Part shown: positions 1 through 10,356 of the stretch, in pieces | How positions within the stretch are numbered: position 1 is the stretch's first letter | How the letters are laid out: the number at the start of each line of letters is the position of its first letter | Origin: Tausonia pullulans | Taxonomy: Eukaryota > Basidiomycota > Tremellomycetes > Cystofilobasidiales > Mrakiaceae | Reading direction: 5' to 3' | DNA: 64,000 nucleotides | NCBI GenBank assembly: GCA_951802195.1 | Contig: OX637620.1 | Location: 1,984,001-2,048,000, forward strand | Notes under the pieces: generated by a model | Seen by the model: only the letters and a program-made list of their open reading frames with translations | What the model was told of the DNA's origin: nothing | Databases searched by the model: none | Made by a program: the position numbers and the translations under genes

Positions 1-1839
1 GAGGTCATCGTTGAGGTGATCCACGCAGCGGCGCGCGGACCGAACCCCATGTGGCGGAGGCAGGGGCCAACAAAGTCGTGCGACACTCTGTCGTATGCCT
101 TCTCGAAGTCGACCTGGGCGAGGACGCCAGGTAAAAGGTCTTCGTCGTCAATGGCGAGCTGGAGAGAGGAGATGTTGCGACCCGAGTCGCGGCCAGGGAG
201 GAAGCCTGTCTGGTCCCCGTCGATGAGGGAGTCGACGACGGTGAGCAGGCGGCTGTTGATGGCAAGGGAGAAGATGCGAGCGTCAACGTTGATGAGCGAG
301 ATCGGACGGTAGTTGGCAATCTGGTCGCGATCTCCCTTCTTCTTGAAGATCAGATGGATATGGGCCTCGCGCTGTGAGGCGGATCGGAGGCCTGTCTCCG
401 GGACGAGGTTCAGCAGACTGAGGAGGATCGGGCCGACGACAGCCCATGTGGCCTGGTAGAACTCGACGGGGATCCCGTCGCTTCCTGGTGTCTTGTTACG
501 GTTCGATCGGAACGTGGCCCGCCTGAGCTCGTCCAGTTCGAAGGGTTTCTCGAGGGTCCGACTCTGGGAGTTGTCGAGTGTATTGGTGACATATCGGAGG
601 GCGTTGGCGTGCTCGGAAGCTGGCGTCGTCTTGGTCTCATAGAGAGTTGTGTAGAAGGCGTGTGCTGTAGCAAGAATGCTCTCGTTGTTTGCGATGGCTG
701 CGGCCGCTGGGTTGTTGAGTGGCCGTAGGGCTGCGATAGTGTCGGCCTGGCGGACGATCTTGAGTCGCTGCTTGACGGCATACTCGCTTGTGTTGGCTGG
801 TTCGAGGTAGGATCGACCTGTGTGGATCCCCGCCTGACACTCTGCTCATTCGGGCGAGGTGTCTTGAGATGTCTGACGCGTGATCCGCTATCTGAAGCTT
901 GGTCTCGTCCCAGGCCTCGAAGGGGTCCCTGATCTCGGTGAGCGCATCTTGGTACCACTTGGGAACGTGGTAGAGGAAGTACTCAACAAAACCGGTAATC
1001 TTCAGAAGGTGTGTTCCGATCTTGTACGATCCGGGGCCGTGCTCTATTGCACCAGGGAAGGTGAGGCTGAGTGCGATCGGCTTGTGGCTGGAGTAGAGAT
1101 GGCCGGTCGGGCGTGGCAGGAAGCGCTGTCGCACGGCTCGGCTAGCGAGTAGAGGGGACAGGTAGAAGCGATCGATGCGGCGATCTGCTCGCGTGATGCC
1201 AGTATAGTTAGTGTACTCGCGCTGGAGCGGGTATAAGGATCGGTATGGGTCGGAGAGGGCAAAGTCCCGGACCAGCCGGCACATTTCCTCCTTCCCCACG
1301 TTCTGGGTAAATGGGCTCATCCCGTCGAGGTAGCTGTCCTCCACACAGTTCCAGTCCCCGCCCAGGAGGAGAGGAATGTCAGAGTGGGCAGGTATCTTGC
1401 GAGATAGAGTAGAGAGGAACTCCTTTGTCGAGCGGCCGTTCGATTGGCTGTCTCGGCAGGGGGCGTAGACTGCAGCCACCCTGACGGCTTCGCCGGCGAT
1501 AACAAAAACGGCATCCGTCAGGTTGGTTCGTAGGATGGGGGAGGAGCGGGAGATGGATCTGATCCTAGTCGGAGGGGTATTGGGAGGGAGGAATCGAGAG
1601 GCATGCCGCCAGAGGATGGCAGTCTGGCAACCGACCGTAAAGATCGAGCCGAAGCCCATATCTTCACACTCGGCTGTCCAGGTCGCCACCTGATCTGGTG
1701 TCGTGCATGCCACTTCTGAGAGAAGGTATATGTCAGCCTTGGATCGTGAATAGAGGGAGAGGAGGAGACTGCGGGCGCGATCTCGCGTGAACACCCTCTG
1801 GATGTTCGCCGCGACGATCTGTACATCGTTGTACACCAT
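1..1839 (-). pseudogene. LINE ORF2: endonuclease plus reverse transcriptase, frame-shifted and cut by window edge
   Basis: ORF2 starts at the ATG overlapping the ORF1 stop. Residues 1-250 form an APE-type endonuclease: a catalytic Glu in LLSEV, the GGDWNCVED motif, DRRIDRFYLS, and SSHKPI, where the usual SDH is SSH. Near 840 the frame changes, and the downstream part reads on without stops to position 1 in another frame. That part has reverse transcriptase motifs: KTPGSDGIP, HLIFKKKGD, NYRPISLINVD, QTGFLPGRDS and VDFEKAYDRVSH. The catalytic YADD box and anything 3' of it lie outside the window. LINE ORF2 nicks target DNA and primes reverse transcription from the nick. The frame change suggests a non-autonomous copy. 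Confidence 0.85.
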
Positions 1840-3706
1840 TATTCTTCCATGTCCTCGGCTTCAGCCAAGGTCACGAGGGTGCGCTCGATGGATGCCTGGG
1901 AGGACGGCGTGGAGGGGATGAGAGAAGGAGTGGAGGGTGGGTTCAGGGGGAGCGAAGATGGCGGGGATGGGGATGGGGGTGGGGGGGACGATGGTGACAG
2001 GGGAGGTGGAGTGGGGGGTGGATGCTCGTCTTCGATCTGCATCCCGTCTTCTGTCCTCGCCAGACCCCCCTCGTTGTCATCCTCTAGGGCGCTCAGGGCG
2101 AGAACGGGTTGCGAGCCCGCATTGCGCGGTGCTTGCTCTGAGTGGGAGTGGGAGGGGCTGGCGTGGGCAGGGGGTGTGGTCACCTCCGTCATGGCTTCAG
2201 TCGGCCTGTTCAGTGACCTCCTCTTGGATTTTTGTACGAGCTGGTATCCATCCAGGTCTGGTCCCGGTTCGACAGGCCGTTGGGGGGGTCCTTCGGTTGG
2301 TGCTCGTGCACTCGCTGGAAGATTTACCTTCGGACGACCTGGGCATCGGGCCGATGGGTGAGCGTGCGATCCGCATCCGCCACACTCTGGAGCGGTAGGA
2401 CACTTGGCACGAGCGTGCTCAAATGAGTGGCAGTAATAGCAGTATGACGAGGCTGGTCGAGCTGGAGAGTTCGTCCCAGTGCCAGGTTGGACAGGTTTGA
2501 AGATGACATGTTGGTTGACCCAGCCGGGTAGCTGTTGAGGGAATGCATTCGCCCTTGGCATCGTCTTGGAGCCAGAAAGGTCGAGCAGGACTCTAACCCG
2601 GCCAGTTGGGACGCCGGGTAGGCGGGCGTAATACTGACGCTGGAATATGATGACTCTGTCTCCAGAAGCTTCTACTTGTTTGCGAAAAGCTTCCTCCACT
2701 CCGTCTTCGTCTTCGAAGTTCACCAGCAGACCTTCTTGCAGGAGCTTGTTTTGGGAATTGTAGCACGCGTGGATCTGGGGTTTGACGCCTCTCACATTCA
2801 GCGGGAGGGCCTGTAGTTGAGTCAAGATGTCTTGAGCATTTCCTCGGGAGTTGACTATAAGGAGCATTCTGTCTTTTGGGTCCTTGACAGGACGGATCAT
2901 GAAAGACAGTCGTTCGTCGCACTTTGAGATTGCGAGAGAGATCTCGAAAGGAGTGGTATCTCGAGGGACTGAGATGGCTAGACAGTTCCCGCGGTCGGTA
3001 GCCAAGGCTGGGGCGATTGGGGTATTATCCTGCGGGGGTTGTTGATCGGTTCCGAAGAGGAAGGTGAACCCGGGCTGGGTGCTAGACGAGTCACGTTGCC
3101 TCGCAGCTGAGTTTGTAGAATGAGCCTGTTTGGCGGCGTTCGCATATGAGCGGCCGATGGCGTTCGGCTGGGATTTCGCGGCAGCGCGAGCGCGAGTGCC
3201 AGCGGGGGTCGCCGGCGGGGGCGACGCGGCGCCGGGGACGAAGAGAGATTGTTGAGAGAGAGTCTCGCCTGTGGAGCGAGACGGAGTGGAACGCGTCACT
3301 TCGGACGTTGAGGATAGAGCGGCATTGAGGTCGCTGATGGCTGAGCTCGACCGCGTAATACGGCGAGTTGAGGGGGTTGCAGGGGTTCTGCGGAGGGGGG
3401 AGGGAGAAGAGAGGAGGGCCGTGGGGCTGATATGGATGTGGGGCGTGGTAGGGTTGGTAGGGTTGGTAGGTTGGTAGGAGTGCTAGGGGTGCTAGGACTG
3501 GTCGGATGGGTAGGTGGGCTGAGGGTGGGTTTGTTGGCGAGCGTTTGGGGACGTTCGTCGACGCGAGAGGGCGTATTGGTCGCGTCCTGGACGCTGGGGG
3601 TTTCATCGGATCCGCTCTTTCTCTTTGCTGGAGAGGGAGGGTCTGGGGGATCCTTGGGAGCCTTGAGGGCTTCTTGGAGTCGCTTGGGGGTTGATTCACT
3701 AGGCAT
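1839..3706 (-). CDS. LINE ORF1 protein with CCHC zinc knuckles
   Basis: ORF1 encodes an RNA-binding, gag-like protein thought to package the element's RNA. The clearly open frame runs from about 3480 to the stop at 1839. The most upstream ATG (3706, starting MPSESTPKRL) is in another frame. The two would join at a tandem repeat of GGTTGGTAGGG type around 3450-3480, where one repeat copy lacks a G, so a one-base slip is the simplest explanation for the break. The N-terminal third is Pro/Ser/Thr-rich and low complexity. Two cysteine-rich knuckles follow (CYYCHSFEHARAKC and the adjacent CGGCGSHAHPSARC, minus-strand residues encoded near 2340-2440). The tail is rich in Pro/Ser. The stop overlaps the ORF2 start as TAATG. 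Confidence 0.8.
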
Positions 3707-3737
3707 AAGGTAGGGTGACCTGGATTGACCTGGTGGT

Positions 3738-5000
3738 GGTTTTTTTTTTTTTTTTTTTTGTATTTAAGTCATGAGTTATACGTGGAGAACGAGGTAACCC
3801 TATGAGAGATAGCGAGTTGTAGCTAGATAGAGGGAGAGCGGACATGACCGAGCGCGAGAACGTCGGGCGAGGCGCCGTGGGAAGAGGGTTGGCCGAAACA
3901 CTGGGGATGGTTGGCCGGACGGCGTGATGGGCGCCGTGAGAGGGGGGGGTTGGTCGAACCACCGGGATGGTGGTTGGCCGGAAGGGGGTTGGTCGAACCA
4001 CCGGGATGGTGGTTGGCCGGAAGGGGGTTGGTCGAACCACTGGGGATGGTTGGCCGGACGGCGTGATGGGCGCCGTGAGAGGGGGGGGTTGGTCGAACCA
4101 CCGGGATGGTGGTTTTTGGTGGTGCTTTTTTTTTGTATTTAAGTCATGAGTTATACGTGGAGAACGAGGTAACCCTATGAGAGATAGCGAGTTGTAGCTA
4201 GATAGAGGGAGAGCGGACATGACCGAGCGCGAGAACGTCGGGCGAGGCGCCGTGGGAAGAGGGTTGGCCGAACCACTGGGGATGGTTGGCCGGACGGCGT
4301 GATGGGCGCCGTGAGGGGGGGGGTTGGTCGAACCACCGGGATGGTGGTTGGCCGGAAGAGGGTTGGTCGAACCACTGGGGATGGTTGGCCGGACGGCGTG
4401 ATGGGCGCCGTGAGAGGGGGGGGGGGGTTGGTCGAACCACCGGGATGGTGGTTGGCCGGAAGGGGGTTGGTCGAACCACTGGGGATGGTTGGCCGGACGG
4501 CGTGATGGGCGCCGTGAGAGGGGGGGGTTGGTCGAACCACCGGGATGGTGGTTGGCCGGAAGGGGGTTGGTCGAACCACTGGGGATGGTTGGCCGGACGG
4601 CGTGATGGGCGCCGTGAGAGGGGGGGGTTGGTCGAACCACCGGGATGGTGGTTTTTGGTGGTGCTTTTTTTTTGTATTTAAGTCATGAGTTATACGTGGA
4701 GAACGAGGTAACCCTATGAGAGATAGCGAGTTGTAGCTAGATAGAGGGAGAGCGGACATGACCGAGCGCGAGAACGTCGGGCGAGGCGCCGTGGGAAGAG
4801 GGTTGGCCGAACCACTGGGGATGGTTGGCCGGACGGCGTGATGGGCGCCGTGAGGGGGGGGGTTGGTCGAACCACCGGGATGGTGGTTGGCCGGAAGGGG
4901 GTTGGTCGAACCACTGGGGATGGTTGGCCGGACGGCGTGATGGGCGCCGTGAGAGGGGGGGGTTGGTCGAACCACCGGGATGGTGGTTTTTGGTGGTGCT
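3738..5000 (-). repeat. Three tandem poly(A)-ended repeat units upstream of tRNA-Met
   Basis: On the minus strand three units lie head to tail. Each begins with GCACCACCAAAAACC, continues through a variable number of about 110-bp sub-repeats, then a constant ~140-bp core, and ends with GACTTAAATAC and a run of A. The A-runs (T on the plus strand) are at 3740-3759, about 4127-4134 and about 4666-4673. The units are about 375, 540 and 335 bp and differ mainly in sub-repeat number. Sub-repeats carry short inverted repeats (AACCACC/GGTGGTT, ACGGCG/CGCCGT) and about 14 copies of GGTTCGACCA (minus strand). No protein motif is convincing; the open frames inside are Pro/His/Arg-rich by-products of the repeat. 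They could be SINEs, 5'-truncated LINE copies or LINE 5'-UTR monomers. The LINE 3' end, needed to decide, is outside the window. Confidence 0.85.
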
Positions 5001-5064
5001 TATACTATTATCTTGATATATCAGTTATCCACTCGGTTGCATATAATACATTTCAACCTTACGC

Positions 5065-5148
5065 GCCTCGATAGTTTAGTTGGTTATGACTCGAGTCTCA
5101 TATTCCTTGTGCGATCTCGCGACCCCAGTTCGAATCTGGGTCGAGGCA
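5065..5148 (+). tRNA. tRNA-Met (CAT), elongator type, with 11-nt intron
   Basis: A full cloverleaf folds: acceptor arms GCCTCGA and TCGAGGC with discriminator A, a short D-arm, and T-arm CCCAG-TTCGAAT-CTGGG. The anticodon loop reads CTCATA before the intron, giving anticodon CAT with T33 and A37. An intron of about 11 nt (TTCCTTGTGCG) follows base 37, the canonical site. The T-loop is of elongator type (starts TTCGAAT), not the initiator A54 type. Internal A and B boxes are present, a T5 terminator lies at 5153-5157, and AT-rich TATA-like sequence lies about 25 bp upstream. The copy at 20265 has identical exons and a different intron, which confirms the boundaries. Confidence 0.95.
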
Positions 5149-5284
5149 GTGATTTTTAATGAACTCTCGAGTTCCGATTTTGCTATGGGCGAAATACTGG
5201 TCCAGGTCGGGATGGAGGAACGACGAAGGCACCAGCGAGCGTGCGCCTCGCTCAGCTCATAAACTTCGCTGTCAGCCAAGTGTT

Positions 5285-6775
5285 TTAATCCAGCACTAGC
5301 TCCATCCACACTCCTCCCCTCCGTCCCTTCAACCCAGCCCTGATCACTCGCTCGGCATTGTCCTCCACGCCCTCGCCTTCCGGCGCCAGCCCGCGCGCGA
5401 CTAGCGTCTCTAGTGCGGGCCAGCAGGTTACGGCCGGGTCGGTTGCAAGCCAGGGGAGGCTGGCAAGCTGTCTGGCTGTGAGGGCTGGGGAGGTGAAGGA
5501 GAGGTCGAGGAACTAAAGTGATACGAGGCTTCAGTCGTGCCGGCACATAGAGGGAGCAATGGTGGACAGACCTGGAGAATTAGCGTGGCTCTCGCGAGCT
5601 TTCTCAGCAGGGGAATGACGCGTTGCTCTCGTTCCCTCGGGGTGCCCAGGCCCGCTGGTTCCGAAAAGAACCGCACACCTGCAAGACTGAGAGCACGCAA
5701 GCCAAGCGGGAGGATGGAGAGCACACTTGAGAAGGAGGGGAGATGGGAGGTGGCGAAGGCGAGAGAGAGCGCTTGAACGGGGGAGGGCGTCCCAGAGGTG
5801 GCGGTTGGACCAAGGAGAAGGCGAAGGGTTGCAAGAGAAAGATGGGAGTGTTGCAGAAGGAGCGTCTTCCAGCCTTGTTCGGAGGAGGAGTCGCGGTCCC
5901 AGTCGTCGTTGTCGTTGTTATTGTCGTTCGGAGGAAGTAGCGTCGGTGGTGTGCCACCCTCCTCATTTTCGTCGTTGCTGTCATTGCCGTCGTTGTCGTC
6001 GTTCTCCCAATCTCTTGCATCCCATAGAAGCGTGCCAAACCACTGCTCCTTGACGCCTTCCTCCTCGCAGACCAAAAGCCACACGACGGCCTCCCGTAAG
6101 TGCATCGGCAGCTCCGCAAGGGCCTCGAGCTGCTCCTCGCTCGAAAGCAACTGAGGCAGGAGCATGCGGAGACATATTAACGCCAGCCGTTCAGGAGTGG
6201 AGTTGCGAGAGGATGCATGCGAGGAGTAGAGATGGGGAAGAAAGCGCTCGGTAAAGAGCAACCTGGCGAGAGTAGAGTTTCGGCTAGAGAACGCAGCAGA
6301 GGACGACGCGCCTCTCGCCGTGCTCGCCGCGCTTTGTCGGGCGAGCCACGAGCGAGGGGGCGGTGGGCCCGACGGCGCTCGTCTTGCTGGTAGAGCCGCT
6401 ACTTCTAGCGGCGGTGAATGGGACTGTCCGGCGGCAAGCGAAAGGTGGGCGAGCTGGTCGTACACGTCGGCCTCATCCGCGAGCGAGGTCATCGACAATG
6501 GCCGTGGTGCCGAGAGGAGCCAGGGAGGGACCTGCTCCTCAACTGGCTGGACGAGAGAGTCACGCTGTTCGAGACGACGCTGTTCCCTTCTCTAGTTTGC
6601 CAGCGAGCCTGAGTGAGCGAGGGATGCCTGATAAGTTGCACGACCGATGACGCACCATGTCAGCGAGGATGTCGTTGACGGGCCTCGGTGGCTTGCGCGG
6701 CTTTCTCCGGCTACCACGCAGGTCGTCGAGGTCATCTGCGAAGAGGCGGGACAGGGAGCGAGAGCCCTTTTGCAT
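5285..6775 (-). CDS. Hypothetical protein, Leu-rich, three exons
   Basis: I do not recognise this protein. Exon 1 (6775 to about 6659) begins MQKGSRSLSRLFADDLDD. A ~65-nt intron (GTGCGT..CTAG) joins it in phase to a long exon starting RREQRRLEQRD, and a second intron near 5513-5567 (GTCTGT..TTTAG) leads to a last exon beginning FLDLSFTSPALTARQL and ending GGVWMELVLD before TAA at 5285. The product is about 420 residues, with alanine/serine-rich N-terminal parts, an Asn/Asp-rich stretch in the middle, and many Leu-rich helical segments that could be degenerate leucine-rich repeats. No catalytic motif, signal peptide or membrane segment is evident. It lies 136 bp from the tRNA-Met gene, in the opposite orientation. 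Confidence 0.65.
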
Positions 6776-7051
6776 GGCGATGATGGTCGTTGGGAGTTAG
6801 GAGCAGAGAGAACACAATAAGCGTCAAGAGGTGAAGCTCCTAGTCGCACAGACCGGGACTTGCTGTCTCTCTCTATGAAGAAGGTCTCTTGTAAGGCCTC
6901 TCTGAACGATTCATATGTCGAGAAAGTGAGAATAGCCCTTATCCATGCTTGGTCAGAAGCCTGATGCGTCTCTCCTCCAGGCCTTGTCAGGGCTCTATTT
7001 CGACCACCGGAAGTAAGACAAGAAAAAGATGAAATCGATTGGCATCCCTTC

Positions 7052-8781
7052 CTACGACGAAGGCTCCCCCGGCTGCTGCTCGGCGTTCCCTCCACCGGCA
7101 GCCCCAAGCATCGCCTGTGCACTCGCCGCGGTGGCCCTCAGCCTCGATCGCTTCGCCTCGGCCTCAGCCTCCTTCTCCGTCTCGATCTGGGCAACGATGG
7201 CCTCAATCTCCGGGAGGGAGAGATTCTGTTGGAAGAGAAGCGGGAAGGAGGAGAGAGGAGAGGAGGTATTAATGCAAGGGACAGGGCGTACACCAAGACG
7301 AGTGACGGACCTGGATTTTGCCGTACCCGTCCATGACGCTAATCTCGACGTTCTTCGCGCCCGTCTGGACAACCTCGAGGAGCGACTTGATTGCCAGCTT
7401 GACCGTCTCGTCCCGCGTCAGGTCGTCCCGGTGGTTCTTCTCGAGGAACTCGCGGACCGTCTTAGACGACCGACCGATCGCCGCCGCCTGGTCAAGCAAA
7501 GGGAACAAGAGGAAGCAAACAGTGAGTTTAATCAAACAGTAGCAACTGTGAGAGACGCACCTTCCACGCGCTGTAGATCCCGCTCGGCTCAGTGAGGTAG
7601 AGCCGAGGTTTGGTGTCGTTCGGGTCGAATCCGATGAGGAGGCACGAGAGACCAAACGGGCGAACACCTCCGGATTGAGTGTACTTCTGTTGAATTCCCT
7701 CAAACCCCAGACAAGAGGGAGGGTCGGATCGGATCAGTCGCGAAGCTCGCGATGCGGACGGGTGATGCCAACGGGGCGAGCAGGGGCGCGACGGACCTGC
7801 TTGTGAGCGGCGATATACCGGGTGATATACTCTACGCTGACGGGGTCCTCGACCGTGAGCCGATGGCTCTGGCACTCGACGCGAGCCTTGTCGATGATGA
7901 TGCGGCCGTCGGCCTGAAGACCTGAAGAACGTCCGAGCGACAGCGAGGCGCGTCGTAGGCGTGCTGTCAGCTAGACATCCCTTCGCCCAACGCGCAAACG
8001 ACATCTTTCCTCCCTCCACCATATTACCGCCCTTACTAAAGTACAGGCGGCGAAGGAAAATGACGTCCGGACTGACCAGAGAAAGCGAGGCAGACGTGGT
8101 CGTCGAGCATGGCGACCTTGCGCACCGTCCGGGGGTCCTGCAACTGGAGCGCCGTCTTCTTCTCGACACCGAGGACGACGCACGACGCCGACTTGACGCC
8201 AACCTGAGGTAGGCAGTGACAAGGAGAAGATAGATTTAGCACGATGTAAAGAGGAGAGGGCGTGCCCAGAGTTAGCAGAGGATAGAGAAAGGGGGGGAGG
8301 GGGGGGCGCGCGAGGACGTACAGCTGCTGTGCCCCTGGCGACAGCCTCAAGCGCATAGTCGACCTAGGCAAGAGAAGAAGTCAGCCTTGAGGCCAAATAG
8401 AGGCTCGGGACATGGCTGCGTGGTGTCTCAACATACTTGGAAGAGCTGGAGTGCAAGATACAGCCCGGAGGACGAGGTAAGGTACGTCAGCGCCTGACGC
8501 GGAGATGGCCTCGTGCCTGTCTAGCGGAAAACGACGTACGTGGCCGTCTGGCGAGAATACAGTGAGAGCTGTGTACAAGAACGTAGTTCGATGGGTCAGC
8601 AAGTGCAATCGGGAGGGGCGAGGGGCATGTGGGAGTGTCGGAAGCGCGTCCGCGCTTTGTGGGCGACGTCGTGGAAGGCCGTTCGCGTGTCGAGCGTGTC
8701 CTCGCCCGTCCTCGAGCCCGGGCGAGCCAGGCTTGCGAGGAAGCGTGTCATGGACGTACCGCGATCGTATGAGCGAGACAT
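7052..8781 (-). CDS. PRE6: 20S proteasome subunit alpha4 (PSMA7/Pre6)
   Basis: Alpha-ring subunit of the 20S proteasome core, which degrades ubiquitinated proteins in nucleus and cytosol. Exons (minus): 8760-8781, 8540-8568, 8437-8445, 8322-8363, 8077-8203, 7797-7921, 7561-7686, 7311-7487 and 7052-7225. The protein starts [17 protein letters not shown], then LFQ, then VDYALEAV, matching the conserved alpha N-terminus that gates the pore. It continues with [59 protein letters not shown] and [12 protein letters not shown], all typical of alpha4. The C-terminal extension is Ala/Glu-rich ([12 protein letters not shown]) and longer than in yeast. Unusually the LFQ codons form a 9-nt exon of their own. 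All phases agree, so I am confident of the product; the donors of exons 5 and 6 are less certain. Confidence 0.93.
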
Positions 8782-8985
8782 ATTTGCAGTAGAAGGATGA
8801 GATAGAAACTCGGTGGAGGGCGGGAGGGGTCGTGGTAGTTGAATCAGAGAAGGAGCGTCGAGCCGGCGCGATGAGGAGGAAGCAGCACGACGCTACCCTT
8901 GACGACCGTAACTCATCTGCGCGCCTTCTTACAAGCCATCTCAAGATCCTGATATTGCTCAAGGGGCACCTGATGACAACAGAAG

Positions 8986-9841
8986 TCATCGGTCATTCTC
9001 AATGCACCTGTTGCCCGTCCAGCCCATCCGCTTGAGATCCCTCTCTACCTCCTTCCTGCCACGAGCGATCTCGTCCATCTCGTTCAACAATTCCCCATAC
9101 TCTCCGCCACCTCTTCTTCCTTTCCCGTTACCCGCCCTGAGCACGCTTTCGTACCTCGCAAGCTTCTCCTCCAGCCCAGCGCCCTCCTTGCGGCCCCGTG
9201 CGAGGCGCCGTTCGAGCGCCGCGTCGTACGACTTGAGCGCCGCCAACAGATCCGGATGAGAAGTGAGGAGAGACTCAGTCATTCTTGGTGGGACGAGAGA
9301 GAGCTTGAGGAGGAGCGTTGAGGTCTGCGACATGAGAAGAGAGCGTTTGGAGGCGCGGGTAGCAAGAAGTGCGTCGGCGGCATCGATGATGGCTGAGGGG
9401 TTCGAAGTCGAGGCTAAATCTCGTTCGAACTGCGACGTCAACTTGTCAGGCGAGTGACATCTTTGAAAAATCGAGGGAAGAAGAAAACAGGCTGACCTTG
9501 TCCACCAGTGTTGCAATCTCGTCCTCTAGCGCATGCAATTGTAAGGTCTGGCTGGCAACCTTGCCCACGAGCCATCGGACCTCGTCCGGCAGTCGCCAAT
9601 CACCTGCTTCCTCTGTGCCAGCTACACTAGTGGCGATGGCTGCCGAGAAATCGGTCGCCAATTGGAGTGTTTGGGTGAAGGACGCGTCGAGGGCTGGGAC
9701 TACCTGAGACAGAGCACGATGCGTCAACCCTCGAGATTTCAAGAAACCAGTCTGCCAAATTCTCACCTTGATTCGAAAGAGATTATCCTTCGTGTAGTTC
9801 TCGTTGTGCCCTTCGTCCGTCGAAGTCCCTCGCCTAGCCAT
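8986..9841 (-). CDS. Hypothetical coiled-coil protein
   Basis: Three exons give a protein of roughly 240 residues that I do not recognise. Exon 1 starts at 9841 (MARRGTSTDEGHNENYTKD) and ends at FRIK. After an intron (GTGAGA..CTCAG) the chain resumes VVPALDASFTQTLQLATDF, then KVASQTLQLHALEDEIATL. After a second intron near 9446-9490 it continues FERDLASTSNPSAIIDAAD. The last 100 residues are charged and helical (ALERRLARGRKEGAGLEEKL, LLNEMDEIARGRKEVERDL), consistent with a coiled coil. The stop used here (8986) assumes no further intron, but a GTGCAT..TCATCAG intron at 8949-8996 would replace the last few residues. Composition resembles small structural subunits of larger complexes; that is a guess. 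Confidence 0.55.
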
Positions 9842-10356
9842 AGCTGACACTAACGCCTGCAGAACTCGAGAACGTGAGTGAGCGCAGAAACAACAATCAA
9901 AGGCTAAAAATTCCCACCCCGTATCCATCCTCCCCTATATATCCTGACGGGTCGAGCTCGGCGAGGTGTTCAAGGAGAAGACTGGCCGCGAGCGCGCGTG
10001 CGAGAGCAGAGGTCGAGGCCGATGTTGTTGTGCTCGCTGAGAGGGGCATGGCCTGCGAAGGCATGAAGAGTAAGAAAGGAGATGATCAGGGAGACCGTAC
10101 ATAGACAATTGGAGCAACGGACAGCTGTTAGGGACGTGGAGAAATAAAGACGGTGATGGTTGTGCTGAAGAACATGGTAGCGAGAGAAGTCCGAAGAGGC
10201 CCGTGGGTCTCGGAGGTCCCCGGATGCAAGCCGGACTCGATGCAGGCTCTCTCCCCAGTCTGAGAAAGAGCGCTTCGCTACCGCGGTCGCAGGACGGTTC
10301 AACCCGAGAAGCAGCAGACGTCTCGCAACCGCTCCCAACGGCCACCCGATTCCGCC
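9842..10356. other. Divergent intergenic region
   Basis: 515 bp between the coiled-coil gene (minus) and the Zn2Cys6 gene (plus), so it should carry both promoters. It has C/T-rich stretches typical of fungal promoters and short open frames on both strands without recognisable protein features. I see no RNA gene or repeat. Confidence 0.6.

Larger units (their letters stand above)
1..3738 (-). mobile_element. Non-LTR retrotransposon (LINE, Tad1-like), 3' part beyond window
   Basis: A LINE lies on the minus strand with its 5' end near 3738 and its 3' end beyond the left edge. Reading 5' to 3' it has ORF1 (zinc-knuckle protein), a TAATG stop/start overlap at 1837-1841, then ORF2 with an apurinic-type endonuclease followed by a reverse transcriptase. 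No terminal repeats are seen, as expected for a non-LTR element. Its 5' end abuts a 20-base run of A (minus strand) ending a different repeat unit, so it appears to have inserted next to an earlier poly(A)-tailed insertion. At least two frame changes interrupt the ORFs, so this copy is probably dead unless they are sequencing errors. The Tad1 assignment rests on ORF architecture and fungal host, not on an alignment. Confidence 0.9.

Noticed and set aside
3738-5000. CRISPR-like array (regular repeats near a tRNA)
   Set aside because: Repeat units are long and variable, there are no unique spacers, and the setting is a eukaryotic chromosome. The poly(A) ends point to retroposed elements.
3700-5016. 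Long Pro/His/Arg/Thr-rich open frames on both strands across the tandem repeats
   Set aside because: They result from the repeat having few stops in several frames; all frames look alike, composition follows the repeat unit, and no motif is present.
7029-7595. Plus-strand frame of 188 codons opposite the proteasome gene
   Set aside because: It is antisense to confirmed PRE6 exons and has no family features.
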